A stretch of DNA of 51,479 nt, taken from contig CAKSUD010000003.1 of the NCBI GenBank assembly GCA_934500865.1, forward strand, positions 1 to 51,479, in the 5' to 3' direction. This document shows, piece by piece, positions 16,847 to 25,310 of the stretch; position 1 is the stretch's first letter; each line of letters opens with the position of its first letter. This DNA comes from an uncultured Clostridia bacterium (GTDB lineage Bacteria; Bacillota; Clostridia; TANB77; RGIG9151). The notes under the pieces are model-generated. The model saw only the letters and a program-made list of their open reading frames with translations. It was not told where the DNA came from and searched no databases. A program made the position numbers and the translations under genes.

Positions 16847-18106
16847 TTAATCATCAACTCTTTCGATTTTGGCACCTAGTGCTTTAAATTTTTCTTCAAT
16901 ATTTTCGTAACCTCTATCGATATATTCAATTTTAGAAATATCAGTAGTTCCTTTTGCAGCTAGTCCTGCGATGACCATGGCTGCTCCGGCTCTAAGGTCG
17001 GTACATTTTACAGGAGCACCATTTAAACTTTTAACCCCTTCTATAATGGCTGAACGACCTTCTGTTCTAATTGTAGCTCCGAATTTTCTTAGTTCGTCAA
17101 CATATTGGAATCTGTTATCCCAAATAGATTCTGTTAAAATGCTCATACCTTGTGCTATTGAAAGTAAAACTGCCATTTGAGGATGCATATCTGTTGGGAA
17201 TCCAGGATAAGGCATCGTTTTTAAGTTAACATGCTTTGGTCTTTTATCACATTTAACATGAACTGCATCTCCTAATTCTTCTACGGTGATACCCATTTCC
17301 ACAAGTTTTGCAGATATAGAATCCAAGTGCTTTGGAATACAGTTTTTTATAGTAACATCTCCACCGGTAGCTGCCGCAGCAATCATAAATGTACCTGCTT
17401 CTATTTGGTCCGGTATTATTGAGTATGTTGCATTACCAGGTAGGGAAGGCACACCTACAATTCTTATTGTGTCAGTACCTGCACCTTTAATATTAGCTCC
17501 CATAGTATTTAAAAAGTTAGCTAAATCAACTATATGTGGTTCTTTAGCAGCATTTTCAATGATAGTAGTACCTTCAGCCAATACTCCCGCTAAAATCATA
17601 TTAATAGTAGCTCCAACACTAACTATATCAAGATAAATAGATGTACCTACCAGTTTTTTAGCAGTCGCACGGATTATTCCTTGATTTGTGTTTATTTGAG
17701 CGCCTAGTGCTTCAAACCCTTTTATATGTTGGTCGATTGGTCTTGCACCGAAGTTACATCCACCCGGAAGAGGAACTTCAGCTGACTTATATTTTCCAAG
17801 TAAGGCTCCGATTAGATAATATGATGCACGCATTTTACTACAAAGGTCTAAGTCACATTTTGTTGAGGAAACCTTATTATTTTTTATTAAAATTTCTCCA
17901 GGATGCTCCTCAATAACTGTCACACCAAGTTTCCTTAAAACATCGATATATTTTTTTACATCACTGATGTTAGGTAGGTTTTCAATTCTACACCATCCAT
18001 CAACTAATAATGCTGCCGGAATAATGCAGATAGCAGCATTTTTTGCACCGCAAATAGTAACTTCTCCTTTAAGTGGTTTCCCACCAGAAATTCTTAGTTT
18101 TTCCAC
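16847..18106 (-). CDS. murA: UDP-N-acetylglucosamine 1-carboxyvinyltransferase MurA
   Basis: The first committed step of peptidoglycan synthesis: transfers enolpyruvate from PEP to UDP-GlcNAc. Lys22-Asn23 (CGAKNAA) and the catalytic loop LPGGCNFGARP with Cys117 are present, so the enzyme should be fosfomycin-sensitive in principle. FPTDMHPQ supplies the catalytic Asp region. The start is GTG 18106 (419 aa, the normal length) with GAGG about 8 bases upstream, overlapping the mgtC stop. Longer in-frame starts would run into mgtC. Confidence 0.95.
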   Translation of the reverse strand: MEKLRISGGKPLKGEVTICGAKNAAICIIPAALLVDGWCRIENLPNISDVKKYIDVLRKLGVTVIEEHPGEILIKNNKVSSTKCDLDLCSKMRASYYLIGALLGKYKSAEVPLPGGCNFGARPIDQHIKGFEALGAQINTNQGIIRATAKKLVGTSIYLDIVSVGATINMILAGVLAEGTTIIENAAKEPHIVDLANFLNTMGANIKGAGTDTIRIVGVPSLPGNATYSIIPDQIEAGTFMIAAAATGGDVTIKNCIPKHLDSISAKLVEMGITVEELGDAVHVKCDKRPKHVNLKTMPYPGFPTDMHPQMAVLLSIAQGMSILTESIWDNRFQYVDELRKFGATIRTEGRSAIIEGVKSLNGAPVKCTDLRAGAAMVIAGLAAKGTTDISKIEYIDRGYENIEEKFKALGAKIERVDD

Positions 18107-18116
18107 AGTATTAACC

Positions 18117-18836
18117 TCACTCTTCACTTTTAATAGATTCTTTTTCACTCATATTAACTGAAATAATATCAGGTAAAGTACAAATTTGACTAACTATTGC
18201 GGCAGTATTAGCTGCTGCGTTTACAGATATCTTAAATGATACAGAAGATATATTATCATCAATTGGTTTTAATGATATGTTGTTTATTTCAACAGAATTA
18301 GAAAAAAGTTTTTTCTCAATTTCTACTGCCACATCAGGATTACTTGTTGTAACAGAAAGTGAGAATTTTTTAGTTTCATAAGATTTTGTACCGTTTTTTA
18401 CATATGATAATGCTATAAAGATAGCTAATGTACAAACTGTTGCACCTAGATAAAAACCTACACCAGTAGCAAGTCCTATACAAGCAACTGCCCAAACACT
18501 GGCAGCAGTAGTTAAACCTTTTACTGATGAACCGTTTCTAATAATAGTTCCGGCACCCAAAAAACCAATACCACTAATTACTTGAGCCCCAAGACGATTT
18601 ATATCCATATTAGGAGAAAACTGATGATATTCACTATATGTGAATTCAGAAGTAAGCATAACCAAACATGCACCCACACAAACTAATATATGTGTCCTAA
18701 GCCCGGCAGGTCTATGAGCGTGTTCACGCTCCATTCCGATTAAAGCACCGAAACAAATCGCTAACAGGATTCTTAAAACCACCTGTGTTGTTTGAGAATT
18801 TAATATATCATATAGGAATAATGCAGCATCATTCAT
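18117..18836 (-). CDS. MgtC/SapB-family membrane protein
   Basis: A 239-residue protein with about five transmembrane segments in the first 155 residues and the MgtC signatures LIGMEREHAHRPAGLRTHILV (R-PAGLRTH) and GIGFLGAGTI, then TTAASVWA. The C-terminal 80 residues form a soluble ACT-like domain. MgtC proteins affect Mg2+ homeostasis and, in pathogens, ATP synthase activity; here the role is open. The RBS overlaps the stop of the glycosyltransferase gene, placing it second in the minus-strand envelope operon. Confidence 0.85.
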   Translation of the reverse strand: MNDAALFLYDILNSQTTQVVLRILLAICFGALIGMEREHAHRPAGLRTHILVCVGACLVMLTSEFTYSEYHQFSPNMDINRLGAQVISGIGFLGAGTIIRNGSSVKGLTTAASVWAVACIGLATGVGFYLGATVCTLAIFIALSYVKNGTKSYETKKFSLSVTTSNPDVAVEIEKKLFSNSVEINNISLKPIDDNISSVSFKISVNAAANTAAIVSQICTLPDIISVNMSEKESIKSEE

Positions 18837-18846
18837 ATTTTATCTC

Positions 18847-20133
18847 CTAACTAGCAGAACTTTTTGCTTCTGCTTGTAGATTATTGGATATTTCATTCAT
18901 ATTTATTTTTCTTGTATGTGCTGTATGGCTCCATTCCTTTTTATCTGAATGTAGCATACCTACTATTGTTATAGGAACCCAAGTTAAGTTATAAAATGGA
19001 TAAACTAAATAAGCAAATAATACTTTTAGATTAAATCTTCTCTCTGACATTATTATTAATGGACCATATAAGAATTGAGCTACCAAGAATACCATCCAAA
19101 CATAATTAGGAATAATGTAATTCATTTGGAATATTCCGCCTTGCGGGTAGAAGAATTGCATATAGGCAAGAATTGTTACTATGCCATAAACAATAATTCT
19201 AAGTGGTTGCAATAAATAAGTAGCACAGTCAAACGCAACTAAGTTTTTTTCTTTAATTGCTTTATGCATAAGTTGGAAGAAAAATCTTCCTGTACAATCT
19301 GCATATCCTTGCATCCAACGAATTCTTTGATTCCAAGATTGTTTTAATGTAAGTGGTTTTTCGTCATATACAATGGCATCATGAGACCAGCCTACATAAA
19401 TACCACGTAATGCAAGTTTCATAGTGAACTCTAAGTCTTCTGTAAGACAAGTTGCTCCCCAACCCATTTCACGAATAAGTTCAGAATCTACACAAAATCC
19501 TGTTCCACAAAGCCCACAGGACATATGCAAATATGAACGTGGTAACTGATAAAGTCGGTTTGCTGTCCAGAAAGCAATTGAGTAAGATGCTGTTATCCAA
19601 GAGTCAAAAGGATTTTTGCTATCGATATATCCTTGAATAACTCTATATCCTTCGAGCATTCTTTTATTCATTTCCATAAGGAATCGTGGGTCTACCAAGT
19701 TGTCCGCATCAAATACACAAAAGGCATCATATTTCTTTTCCATCTTGAAGATTTTATCGAATGCCCATTCTAATGCGAAACCTTTACCTTTTTCAATTTT
19801 ATTAAATCTTCTTAAAACAATTGCGCCATGCTCTTGGGCAATGTCTGCTGTTTTATCGGTACAGTTATCTGCAACGACAAAGATATCATATAATTCATTT
19901 GGATATTTAATATTTTTTAAGCTGTCAACTAATTCACTAATAACAATTTCTTCATTGTGTGCAGCAACTACCATAGCAAATTTCTTAGTAGGCTTAAATG
20001 AAGAAGCAGGTTTTTCTTTACGCTTTATCCACCCCACAATAGAAATAGAGAAAAAGTATATAGCTAATATTAAAATTAAAAATTGAAGTAACATGCTTAA
20101 AAAATATAATAATCCTTCTTTAATAACTAACAT
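18847..20133 (-). CDS. Membrane glycosyltransferase, GT2 family (polysaccharide synthase-like)
   Basis: A 428-residue processive-type GT2 enzyme. An N-terminal transmembrane segment is followed by a catalytic domain with AAHNEE, ADNCTD, FDADN (D,D motifs), TED and QRIRW (QxxRW), then three to four C-terminal transmembrane helices. This is the layout of poly-GlcNAc, cellulose and hyaluronan synthases, but the product cannot be told from sequence. The start is ATG 20133 with AAAGGATG 7 bases upstream; the longer frame to 20232 crosses the promoter. It leads the operon with mgtC, murA and walJ. Confidence 0.85.
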   Translation of the reverse strand: MLVIKEGLLYFLSMLLQFLILILAIYFFSISIVGWIKRKEKPASSFKPTKKFAMVVAAHNEEIVISELVDSLKNIKYPNELYDIFVVADNCTDKTADIAQEHGAIVLRRFNKIEKGKGFALEWAFDKIFKMEKKYDAFCVFDADNLVDPRFLMEMNKRMLEGYRVIQGYIDSKNPFDSWITASYSIAFWTANRLYQLPRSYLHMSCGLCGTGFCVDSELIREMGWGATCLTEDLEFTMKLALRGIYVGWSHDAIVYDEKPLTLKQSWNQRIRWMQGYADCTGRFFFQLMHKAIKEKNLVAFDCATYLLQPLRIIVYGIVTILAYMQFFYPQGGIFQMNYIIPNYVWMVFLVAQFLYGPLIIMSERRFNLKVLFAYLVYPFYNLTWVPITIVGMLHSDKKEWSHTAHTRKINMNEISNNLQAEAKSSAS

Positions 20134-20169
20134 TAAAAAACATCCTTTCAAGAGAATTACCACCAAGCT

Positions 20170-20198
20170 ATAATAACTTTTTTTTGCCAAAATGTCAA
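20170..20198 (-). promoter_or_regulatory. Sigma-A promoter of the GT2-mgtC-murA-walJ operon
   Basis: Read on the minus strand: TTGACA (20198-20193), a 17-base spacer, and TATTAT (20175-20170). Confidence 0.75.
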
Positions 20199-20267
20199 TA
20201 TAAACTACTAGAGCTATATTCTCTTGTTGCAATGGTATTCAATATTGAAACGTACCCTTTTAAAATG

Positions 20268-20295
20268 TTGCAAAATTGCATAATTATGATAAAAT
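20268..20295 (+). promoter_or_regulatory. Promoter of rimO
   Basis: TTGCAA (20268-20273), a 16-base spacer, and TAAAAT (20290-20295), about 30 bases before the rimO start. Confidence 0.6.
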
Positions 20296-20326
20296 ATAGA
20301 AGAAAAATTATTAAAGGGGAATAAAT

Positions 20327-21634
20327 ATGACAAAAATTGCTGTTGTTTCATTAGGATGTAATAAAAATTTGGTTGATTCCGAAATGATTTTGGGATTGCT
20401 TGTAAAGCGTGGATATGAAATCGTTTCAGACGAGGCTTTAGCAGATATAATTATAATCAATACTTGCGCTTTTATTCACGATGCAAAACAGGAATCAATA
20501 GATAAAATTATAGAAATTGGAAAACTAAAATCCGGAAATTGTAAAGGAATAATTGCTACCGGTTGTTTGGCTACAAGATATGAAAAAGAAATAAAGGAGT
20601 CTTTGCCGGAAGTCGACTGCGTTGCAAAGATTAATGACTATGATGAAATAATAGATTTCATAGATAAAAAAATGAAAGATAGTGAAATAGATAAAAACAT
20701 AAGAAGAATTAAATTTGGAGAAAGAATAAGATCTACAGCTCCATATTCTGCATATGTAAAAATTGCAGATGGATGTGATAATTGCTGTACATATTGTGTA
20801 ATACCGTCTATAAGAGGGAAACATAAGAGCCGTAGTATTGAAGATATTGAAGAAGAAGTAAAAAGTCTAGTTAATGACGGTGTTACAGAGATAATTTTAA
20901 CTGCTCAAGATACTACTTATTATGGTATAGATAATTATGGAGAAAGAAAACTTGCAGAACTTATAGAAAAATTAGTAAAGATTGACGGTGTTCATTGGAT
21001 TAGATTCCAATATTCTTATCCGGAAGGAATTACTGATGAATTATTAAAAGTAGTAAAGGAAAACGATAAGGTATGTAAATATTTTGATATACCGCTTCAA
21101 CATTGTAACGATGAAATGTTAAGACTAATGGGAAGAAAAACTACTAAGAAAGAAATAATGTCACTAATACAGAAAATAAGAAACGAAATACCGGAAGCTG
21201 TAATTAGGACATCATTAATTGTCGGATTTCCTACTGAAACAGAGGAACAATTTAATGAGTTAAATGAGTTCGTAAAAGAAGTAAAACTAGATAGATTAGG
21301 AGTTTTTACTTATTCGAAAGAAGAAGGAACACCGGCTGCTAAGTTAAAAGGACAAGTAGCTTCAAAAATAAAAAAGCAAAGACAAAGCATAATTATGGAA
21401 AATCAGCAAAAAATATCTTTAGAAAAAAATAAAGAAAAAATAGGAAAAGAATTTGAAGTATTAGTAGAAGGAGCATTAGAGGACGGAACATTTTTCGGAA
21501 GAACATATCAAGATGCTCCGGAAGTTGATGGATTAGCTTTTATAGAATCGGAACGTGAATTGGTACTTGGAGAATATTATATGGTTAGAGTAATTGATGC
21601 AAAAGAGTATGATGTTGTATGTGAGCTAATTTAA
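20327..21634 (+). CDS. rimO: Ribosomal protein S12 methylthiotransferase RimO
   Basis: A radical SAM enzyme that methylthiolates Asp88/89 of ribosomal protein S12. The N-terminal UPF0004 domain is present (VSLGCNKNLVDSE, NTCAFI, ATGCLATRY supplying three cluster cysteines). The SAM cluster CDNCCTYC is at 150-157 with Cys150/154/157, followed by IPSIRGKHKSR, and the C-terminus is a TRAM domain. The 435-residue length is normal. GGACAGx-type MiaB features are absent, and the SLGCNKN start favours RimO over MiaB. RBS AAAGGGG. Confidence 0.93.
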   Translation: MTKIAVVSLGCNKNLVDSEMILGLLVKRGYEIVSDEALADIIIINTCAFIHDAKQESIDKIIEIGKLKSGNCKGIIATGCLATRYEKEIKESLPEVDCVAKINDYDEIIDFIDKKMKDSEIDKNIRRIKFGERIRSTAPYSAYVKIADGCDNCCTYCVIPSIRGKHKSRSIEDIEEEVKSLVNDGVTEIILTAQDTTYYGIDNYGERKLAELIEKLVKIDGVHWIRFQYSYPEGITDELLKVVKENDKVCKYFDIPLQHCNDEMLRLMGRKTTKKEIMSLIQKIRNEIPEAVIRTSLIVGFPTETEEQFNELNEFVKEVKLDRLGVFTYSKEEGTPAAKLKGQVASKIKKQRQSIIMENQQKISLEKNKEKIGKEFEVLVEGALEDGTFFGRTYQDAPEVDGLAFIESERELVLGEYYMVRVIDAKEYDVVCELI

Positions 21635-21647
21635 GAGGTGAAGACTG

Positions 21648-22418
21648 TTGGAAATAAAGGTTAATGGAATAAATGTAAATTACATAGATGAGGGAGAAGG
21701 AACACCGGTTTTATTTCTACAAGGTTGGGGAACGAATATTGAACTCTATAAAAAACTTACAAATAAGATTGCAACTTTAGGGAGAATTATAGCTCTGGAC
21801 TTGCCTGGATTTGGTAAAACAGCTGAGCCGAATGAAGCATGGAATGTAGAACAGTATTCTGAATTCGTTAAATTATTTATTAAAGCACTTGGATTAAAAA
21901 ATGTAGTTTTAATGGGTCATTCTTTTGGGGGAAGAGTAATTATTAAACTTATGTCTAATTTAGATAGTGAGTTTAAAGTGGAAAAAATAGTTTTACTTGA
22001 TAGTGCCGGAATAAAACCTAAGGCGACACTAAAACAACAATTAAAGCAAAGATGGTTTAAAGTATGCAAAAAGGTGGCAAACTCTAAAATATGCAGAAAA
22101 ATAAAACCAGGTTTGGTTGAAAAGCTTCAAAGTAAGCATGGCTCTGCAGATTATAGAAAAGCTACCCCGTTAATGCGACAAGTTATGGTAAAGGCAATAA
22201 ATGAGGACTTAACGGAGTATTTACCTAATATAAAAGTTCCGACCTTGCTTGTGTGGGGTGATATGGATACTGCAACACCACTTTCTGATGCTAAAATTAT
22301 GGAGGAGCGTATACCTGATGCCGGATTAGTAGTGCTAAAGAATACAGGACATTACTCTTTTTTAGAGGACTTTTATACTTTTAGCAGGGTTATAGAATCG
22401 TTTTTGGGAGGAAAGTAG
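21648..22418 (+). CDS. Alpha/beta hydrolase in a MurF-Ddl cluster
   Basis: A 256-residue alpha/beta-hydrolase with the nucleophile elbow GHSFGG (Ser92), LLVWGDMDTATP carrying the acid residue, and a late NTGHYSF histidine, so the catalytic triad looks intact. There is no signal peptide. The start is TTG 21648 with AGAGGTG. The stop abuts the MurF-like gene directly (22418/22419), which suggests a shared task in peptidoglycan precursor or D-Ala-D-Ala metabolism. The substrate is unknown. Confidence 0.8.
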   Translation: MEIKVNGINVNYIDEGEGTPVLFLQGWGTNIELYKKLTNKIATLGRIIALDLPGFGKTAEPNEAWNVEQYSEFVKLFIKALGLKNVVLMGHSFGGRVIIKLMSNLDSEFKVEKIVLLDSAGIKPKATLKQQLKQRWFKVCKKVANSKICRKIKPGLVEKLQSKHGSADYRKATPLMRQVMVKAINEDLTEYLPNIKVPTLLVWGDMDTATPLSDAKIMEERIPDAGLVVLKNTGHYSFLEDFYTFSRVIESFLGGK

Positions 22419-23969
22419 ATGATTATTGCAATAGGCTTTTTGTTATTGATGTTTTTTATAAATATAAATTTAACAATGCTTTATTATATTCATATGTACC
22501 AACTTAATTCTTATCAAGCGTTATCTCATATAAATTGGATTAAATCTAAATTTGTAAAAGACATAGTTTTTAGAAATTGTTGGTTGGTGATTCCTGTTGT
22601 AATAAGTTTTTCAGACAATTTAGTTTTATTTGTAACAGGAACTATAATGAGTTATGTGTTAACGTTTACTGTAAATAGAAAGAAAGTGCAAAAAAAGCCG
22701 TTAGTTTATACCGGTAGAGCAACTAGATTAATAATAACATTGGGAATATTAAATTTAGTTGTATGTATTTTATCAATGAGATATTTAACTATATGGCAGA
22801 CTTCAATTTTATTAGCTGCTTGGACGATATTACTGCCTGTTTTAGTTATGTTTGCCGGAATTATTAATTCTCCAATAGAGAAAAGTATTAATAATAAATT
22901 TATAAAAGAGGCAAAAAAAATAATTGATGATATGCCACAACTTACGGTTATAGGCATAACAGGTAGTTACGGTAAAACTAGTACAAAATATTTTTTGAAT
23001 AAAATCTTGTCTGTAAAATATAATGTTTTGATGACACCGGGAAATTATAATACAACATTAGGTGTTGTAAGAACTATTAGAGAAAAATTAAATGCGACAC
23101 ATCAGATTTTTTTATGTGAAATGGGAGCAAGACATGTAAATGATATAAAAGAAATTTGTGATTTGGTGAAGCCTAAATACGGTATAATTTCTTCAATAGG
23201 TCCTCAACATCTAGAAACTTTTTTCACAATAGATAATGTTATAAAAACAAAATTCGAGTTGGCAGATGCAATTCCAAGTGATGGTGCAATATTTTTAAAC
23301 TATAATAACGAATATATTAAGAATCATAAAACCGATAAAAATACTGTGACATATGGCTTTAACAACGAAGAATATGCAGCTTATGATATAAAAGTTAATT
23401 CAAAAGGAAGCAGTTTTACAGTTAAGTCTAAGACAGGAGAGGTAGAGACTTTTAAAACAAAACTTATCGGTAGACACAATGTTGAAAATATTTTAGGTGC
23501 AATCGCAGTTGGAAATAAATTGGGAATTTCTTTGAGTGATATGGTTTATGCGGTAAAAACATTAGAAGCAGTACCTCATAGATTGGAGTTAGTGAAAGGA
23601 AATAATGCCACATTAATAGATGATGCATATAATTCAAATCCTGTTGGTGCAAAGGCTGCACTAGATACATTAAACTGTTTTGAAGGTATAAAGATTTTAA
23701 TAACTCCCGGAATGATAGAATTAGGAGATAAGCAGTTTGAATGTAATAAAGAATTTGGTAAGCAAGCAACAGCAGTTTGCGACTATATAGTTTTAGTTGG
23801 TAAAGAGCAAGCCAAACCTTTAATGGAAGGTATAGAGGAAACTAAGTTTGATATGAGTAAGTTATTTGTTGCCGACAATTTTAACGAGGGAATAAAGTGG
23901 ATTTCTGAGTTAAAGTGTGATAAAGAAAAGTTTGTATTAATAGAAAATGACTTGCCGGATAATTATTAA
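22419..23969 (+). CDS. Membrane-anchored MurF-like Mur ligase
   Basis: A 516-residue protein. The first 150 residues hold about four hydrophobic segments (1-20, 55-75, 103-120, 125-145), which are foreign to standard cytoplasmic MurF. A Mur-ligase ATPase core follows: P-loop GITGSYGKTSTK near 183, MGARH, then GRHNVENILGAIAVG and the C-terminal PHRLELV...DDAYNSNP motif typical of MurF (UDP-MurNAc-tripeptide : D-Ala-D-Ala ligase). The P-loop SYGKTST differs from the common SNGKTTT. The gene sits between a hydrolase and ddl, supporting D-Ala-D-Ala use. It could be a second MurF paralogue; the main one may lie elsewhere. Confidence 0.75.
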   Translation: MIIAIGFLLLMFFININLTMLYYIHMYQLNSYQALSHINWIKSKFVKDIVFRNCWLVIPVVISFSDNLVLFVTGTIMSYVLTFTVNRKKVQKKPLVYTGRATRLIITLGILNLVVCILSMRYLTIWQTSILLAAWTILLPVLVMFAGIINSPIEKSINNKFIKEAKKIIDDMPQLTVIGITGSYGKTSTKYFLNKILSVKYNVLMTPGNYNTTLGVVRTIREKLNATHQIFLCEMGARHVNDIKEICDLVKPKYGIISSIGPQHLETFFTIDNVIKTKFELADAIPSDGAIFLNYNNEYIKNHKTDKNTVTYGFNNEEYAAYDIKVNSKGSSFTVKSKTGEVETFKTKLIGRHNVENILGAIAVGNKLGISLSDMVYAVKTLEAVPHRLELVKGNNATLIDDAYNSNPVGAKAALDTLNCFEGIKILITPGMIELGDKQFECNKEFGKQATAVCDYIVLVGKEQAKPLMEGIEETKFDMSKLFVADNFNEGIKWISELKCDKEKFVLIENDLPDNY

Positions 23970-23984
23970 ATGGGAGGAATTTGT

Positions 23985-25163
23985 ATGAAAATTAAAGTTG
24001 GAGTGTTTTTTGGCGGTAAAAGTGTAGAACATGAAATTTCAATAATAAGTGCTGTTCAGGCAATGCTTTCGTTAGATACTGAAAAGTATGATGTAATTCC
24101 TGTGTATATGACTAAAGATAATAAGTTTTATACAGGTGAACAATTAAAAGATATAGAGAATTATAAGGATATAAAAGCATTACTTGAAAAAGCACAAAGA
24201 ATAGTTCTTCAAAACATAGACGGAAAGGCTACATTACTTTCTTATCCGTTTAAGAAGTTTGGAAAGAATGAAGTGGATTATATAGATGTGGCTTTACCGG
24301 TTGTGCATGGAACGAATGTTGAAGATGGAAATTTACAAGGATATTTACATATGCTTGAAGTCCCTTATTGTGGTTGTGACGTAATTTCCTCGGCTGTTGG
24401 AATGGATAAATTTGCTCAAAAAGCTATAATGGCATCAAACGGAATTCCGGTTTTACCTGCAAAATGCTTTGATATGAAGAAATATAATAAGGAAAGTAAG
24501 CAAATATTAGAGGATATAGAAAAGGACATAAGATATCCTATGATTGTTAAGCCTGTAAATTTAGGTTCAAGTGTAGGGATAAGAAAAGTAAAAAATAGAG
24601 AAGAATTAGAGGATGCAATTGACTATGGGTTTGAATTCTCTATGAGGGTTTTAGTTGAACATGCAGTAGAACATTTAAGAGAAATTAATTGCTCTGTGTT
24701 AGGAGATTTTGAAAATGCAAAGCCTTCTGTTTGTGAGGAACCAGTGAATGCAGATGAAATATTAAGCTATCAAGATAAGTATTTAAGCGGTGAAAAGGGT
24801 GGCTCTAAAGGAATGAGTAGTACCAAACGAAAACTTCCGGCAGATATTCCAACGGAAATATCAGATAAGATAAGAAAATATGCTGTGGAGACTTTTAAAG
24901 CATTGGGCTGCAATGGTGTAGTTAGAATTGACTTCTTAATGGATAATGAAACAAAAGATGTTTGGGTTAATGAAATAAATACGATACCGGGTTCTTTAGC
25001 GTTTTACTTATGGGAAGCTACTGGGCTTAAATATAGGGATATGTTGGATGAGGTAATTAATTTGGGATTAAAGAGAAGTAGAGAGGAAGCTAGTGTTACT
25101 TACTCATTTGATACAAATGTTTTATCCGGAATAAAATTAGGTGGAAGTAAAGGTAAGTTATAA
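23985..25163 (+). CDS. ddl: D-alanine--D-alanine ligase (clostridial subtype)
   Basis: An ATP-grasp ligase of 392 residues. VGVFFGGKSVEHEIS is the N-terminal Ddl signature. The canonical HGxxGEDG segment reads HGTNVEDGNLQG here, as in a Lachnospiraceae-type Ddl group I recall. IVKPVNLGSSVGI, GVVRIDFL and NEINTIPGS give ATP, Mg2+ and dipeptide binding. ATG 23985 with GGGAGG is preferred over ATG 23970, which overlaps that site. It follows the MurF-like gene closely. D-Ala-D-Lac or D-Ser activity cannot be excluded from sequence alone. Confidence 0.85.
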   Translation: MKIKVGVFFGGKSVEHEISIISAVQAMLSLDTEKYDVIPVYMTKDNKFYTGEQLKDIENYKDIKALLEKAQRIVLQNIDGKATLLSYPFKKFGKNEVDYIDVALPVVHGTNVEDGNLQGYLHMLEVPYCGCDVISSAVGMDKFAQKAIMASNGIPVLPAKCFDMKKYNKESKQILEDIEKDIRYPMIVKPVNLGSSVGIRKVKNREELEDAIDYGFEFSMRVLVEHAVEHLREINCSVLGDFENAKPSVCEEPVNADEILSYQDKYLSGEKGGSKGMSSTKRKLPADIPTEISDKIRKYAVETFKALGCNGVVRIDFLMDNETKDVWVNEINTIPGSLAFYLWEATGLKYRDMLDEVINLGLKRSREEASVTYSFDTNVLSGIKLGGSKGKL

Positions 25164-25181
25164 AAAAGGTGAACTAAAGTC

Positions 25182-25209
25182 GAGGCTACTTTTCAGCAGC
25201 CTCTTTTTT
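25182..25209 (+). terminator. Terminator of the rimO-hydrolase-murF-ddl unit
   Basis: GAGGCT (25182-25187) pairs with AGCCTC (25197-25202) around a 9-base loop, followed by T6. Confidence 0.75.
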
Positions 25210-25217
25210 CTTTGTGT

Positions 25218-25246
25218 TTGACATACATATTTATAAAAGATATAAT
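25218..25246 (+). promoter_or_regulatory. Consensus sigma-A promoter of the acyl-CoA-synthetase-like gene
   Basis: TTGACA (25218-25223), a 17-base spacer, and TATAAT (25241-25246): a perfect consensus. It places the transcript start near 25253 and rules out the upstream in-frame starts. Confidence 0.85.
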
Positions 25247-25310
25247 GACTTTACCAACTAAATGTTTTAGTTTTCGAAACCATAAAAAATCAATAAGGAT
25301 GGTGTGTATT

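Noticed and set aside
17686..17916. Plus-strand open frames inside murA and similar shadows elsewhere
   Set aside because: They lie opposite strong coding genes, lack ribosome sites and family resemblance.
25212..25310. Longer N-terminus of the acyl-CoA-synthetase-like protein
   Set aside because: The consensus promoter at 25218-25246 lies inside this stretch, so the start of transcription is downstream of it.
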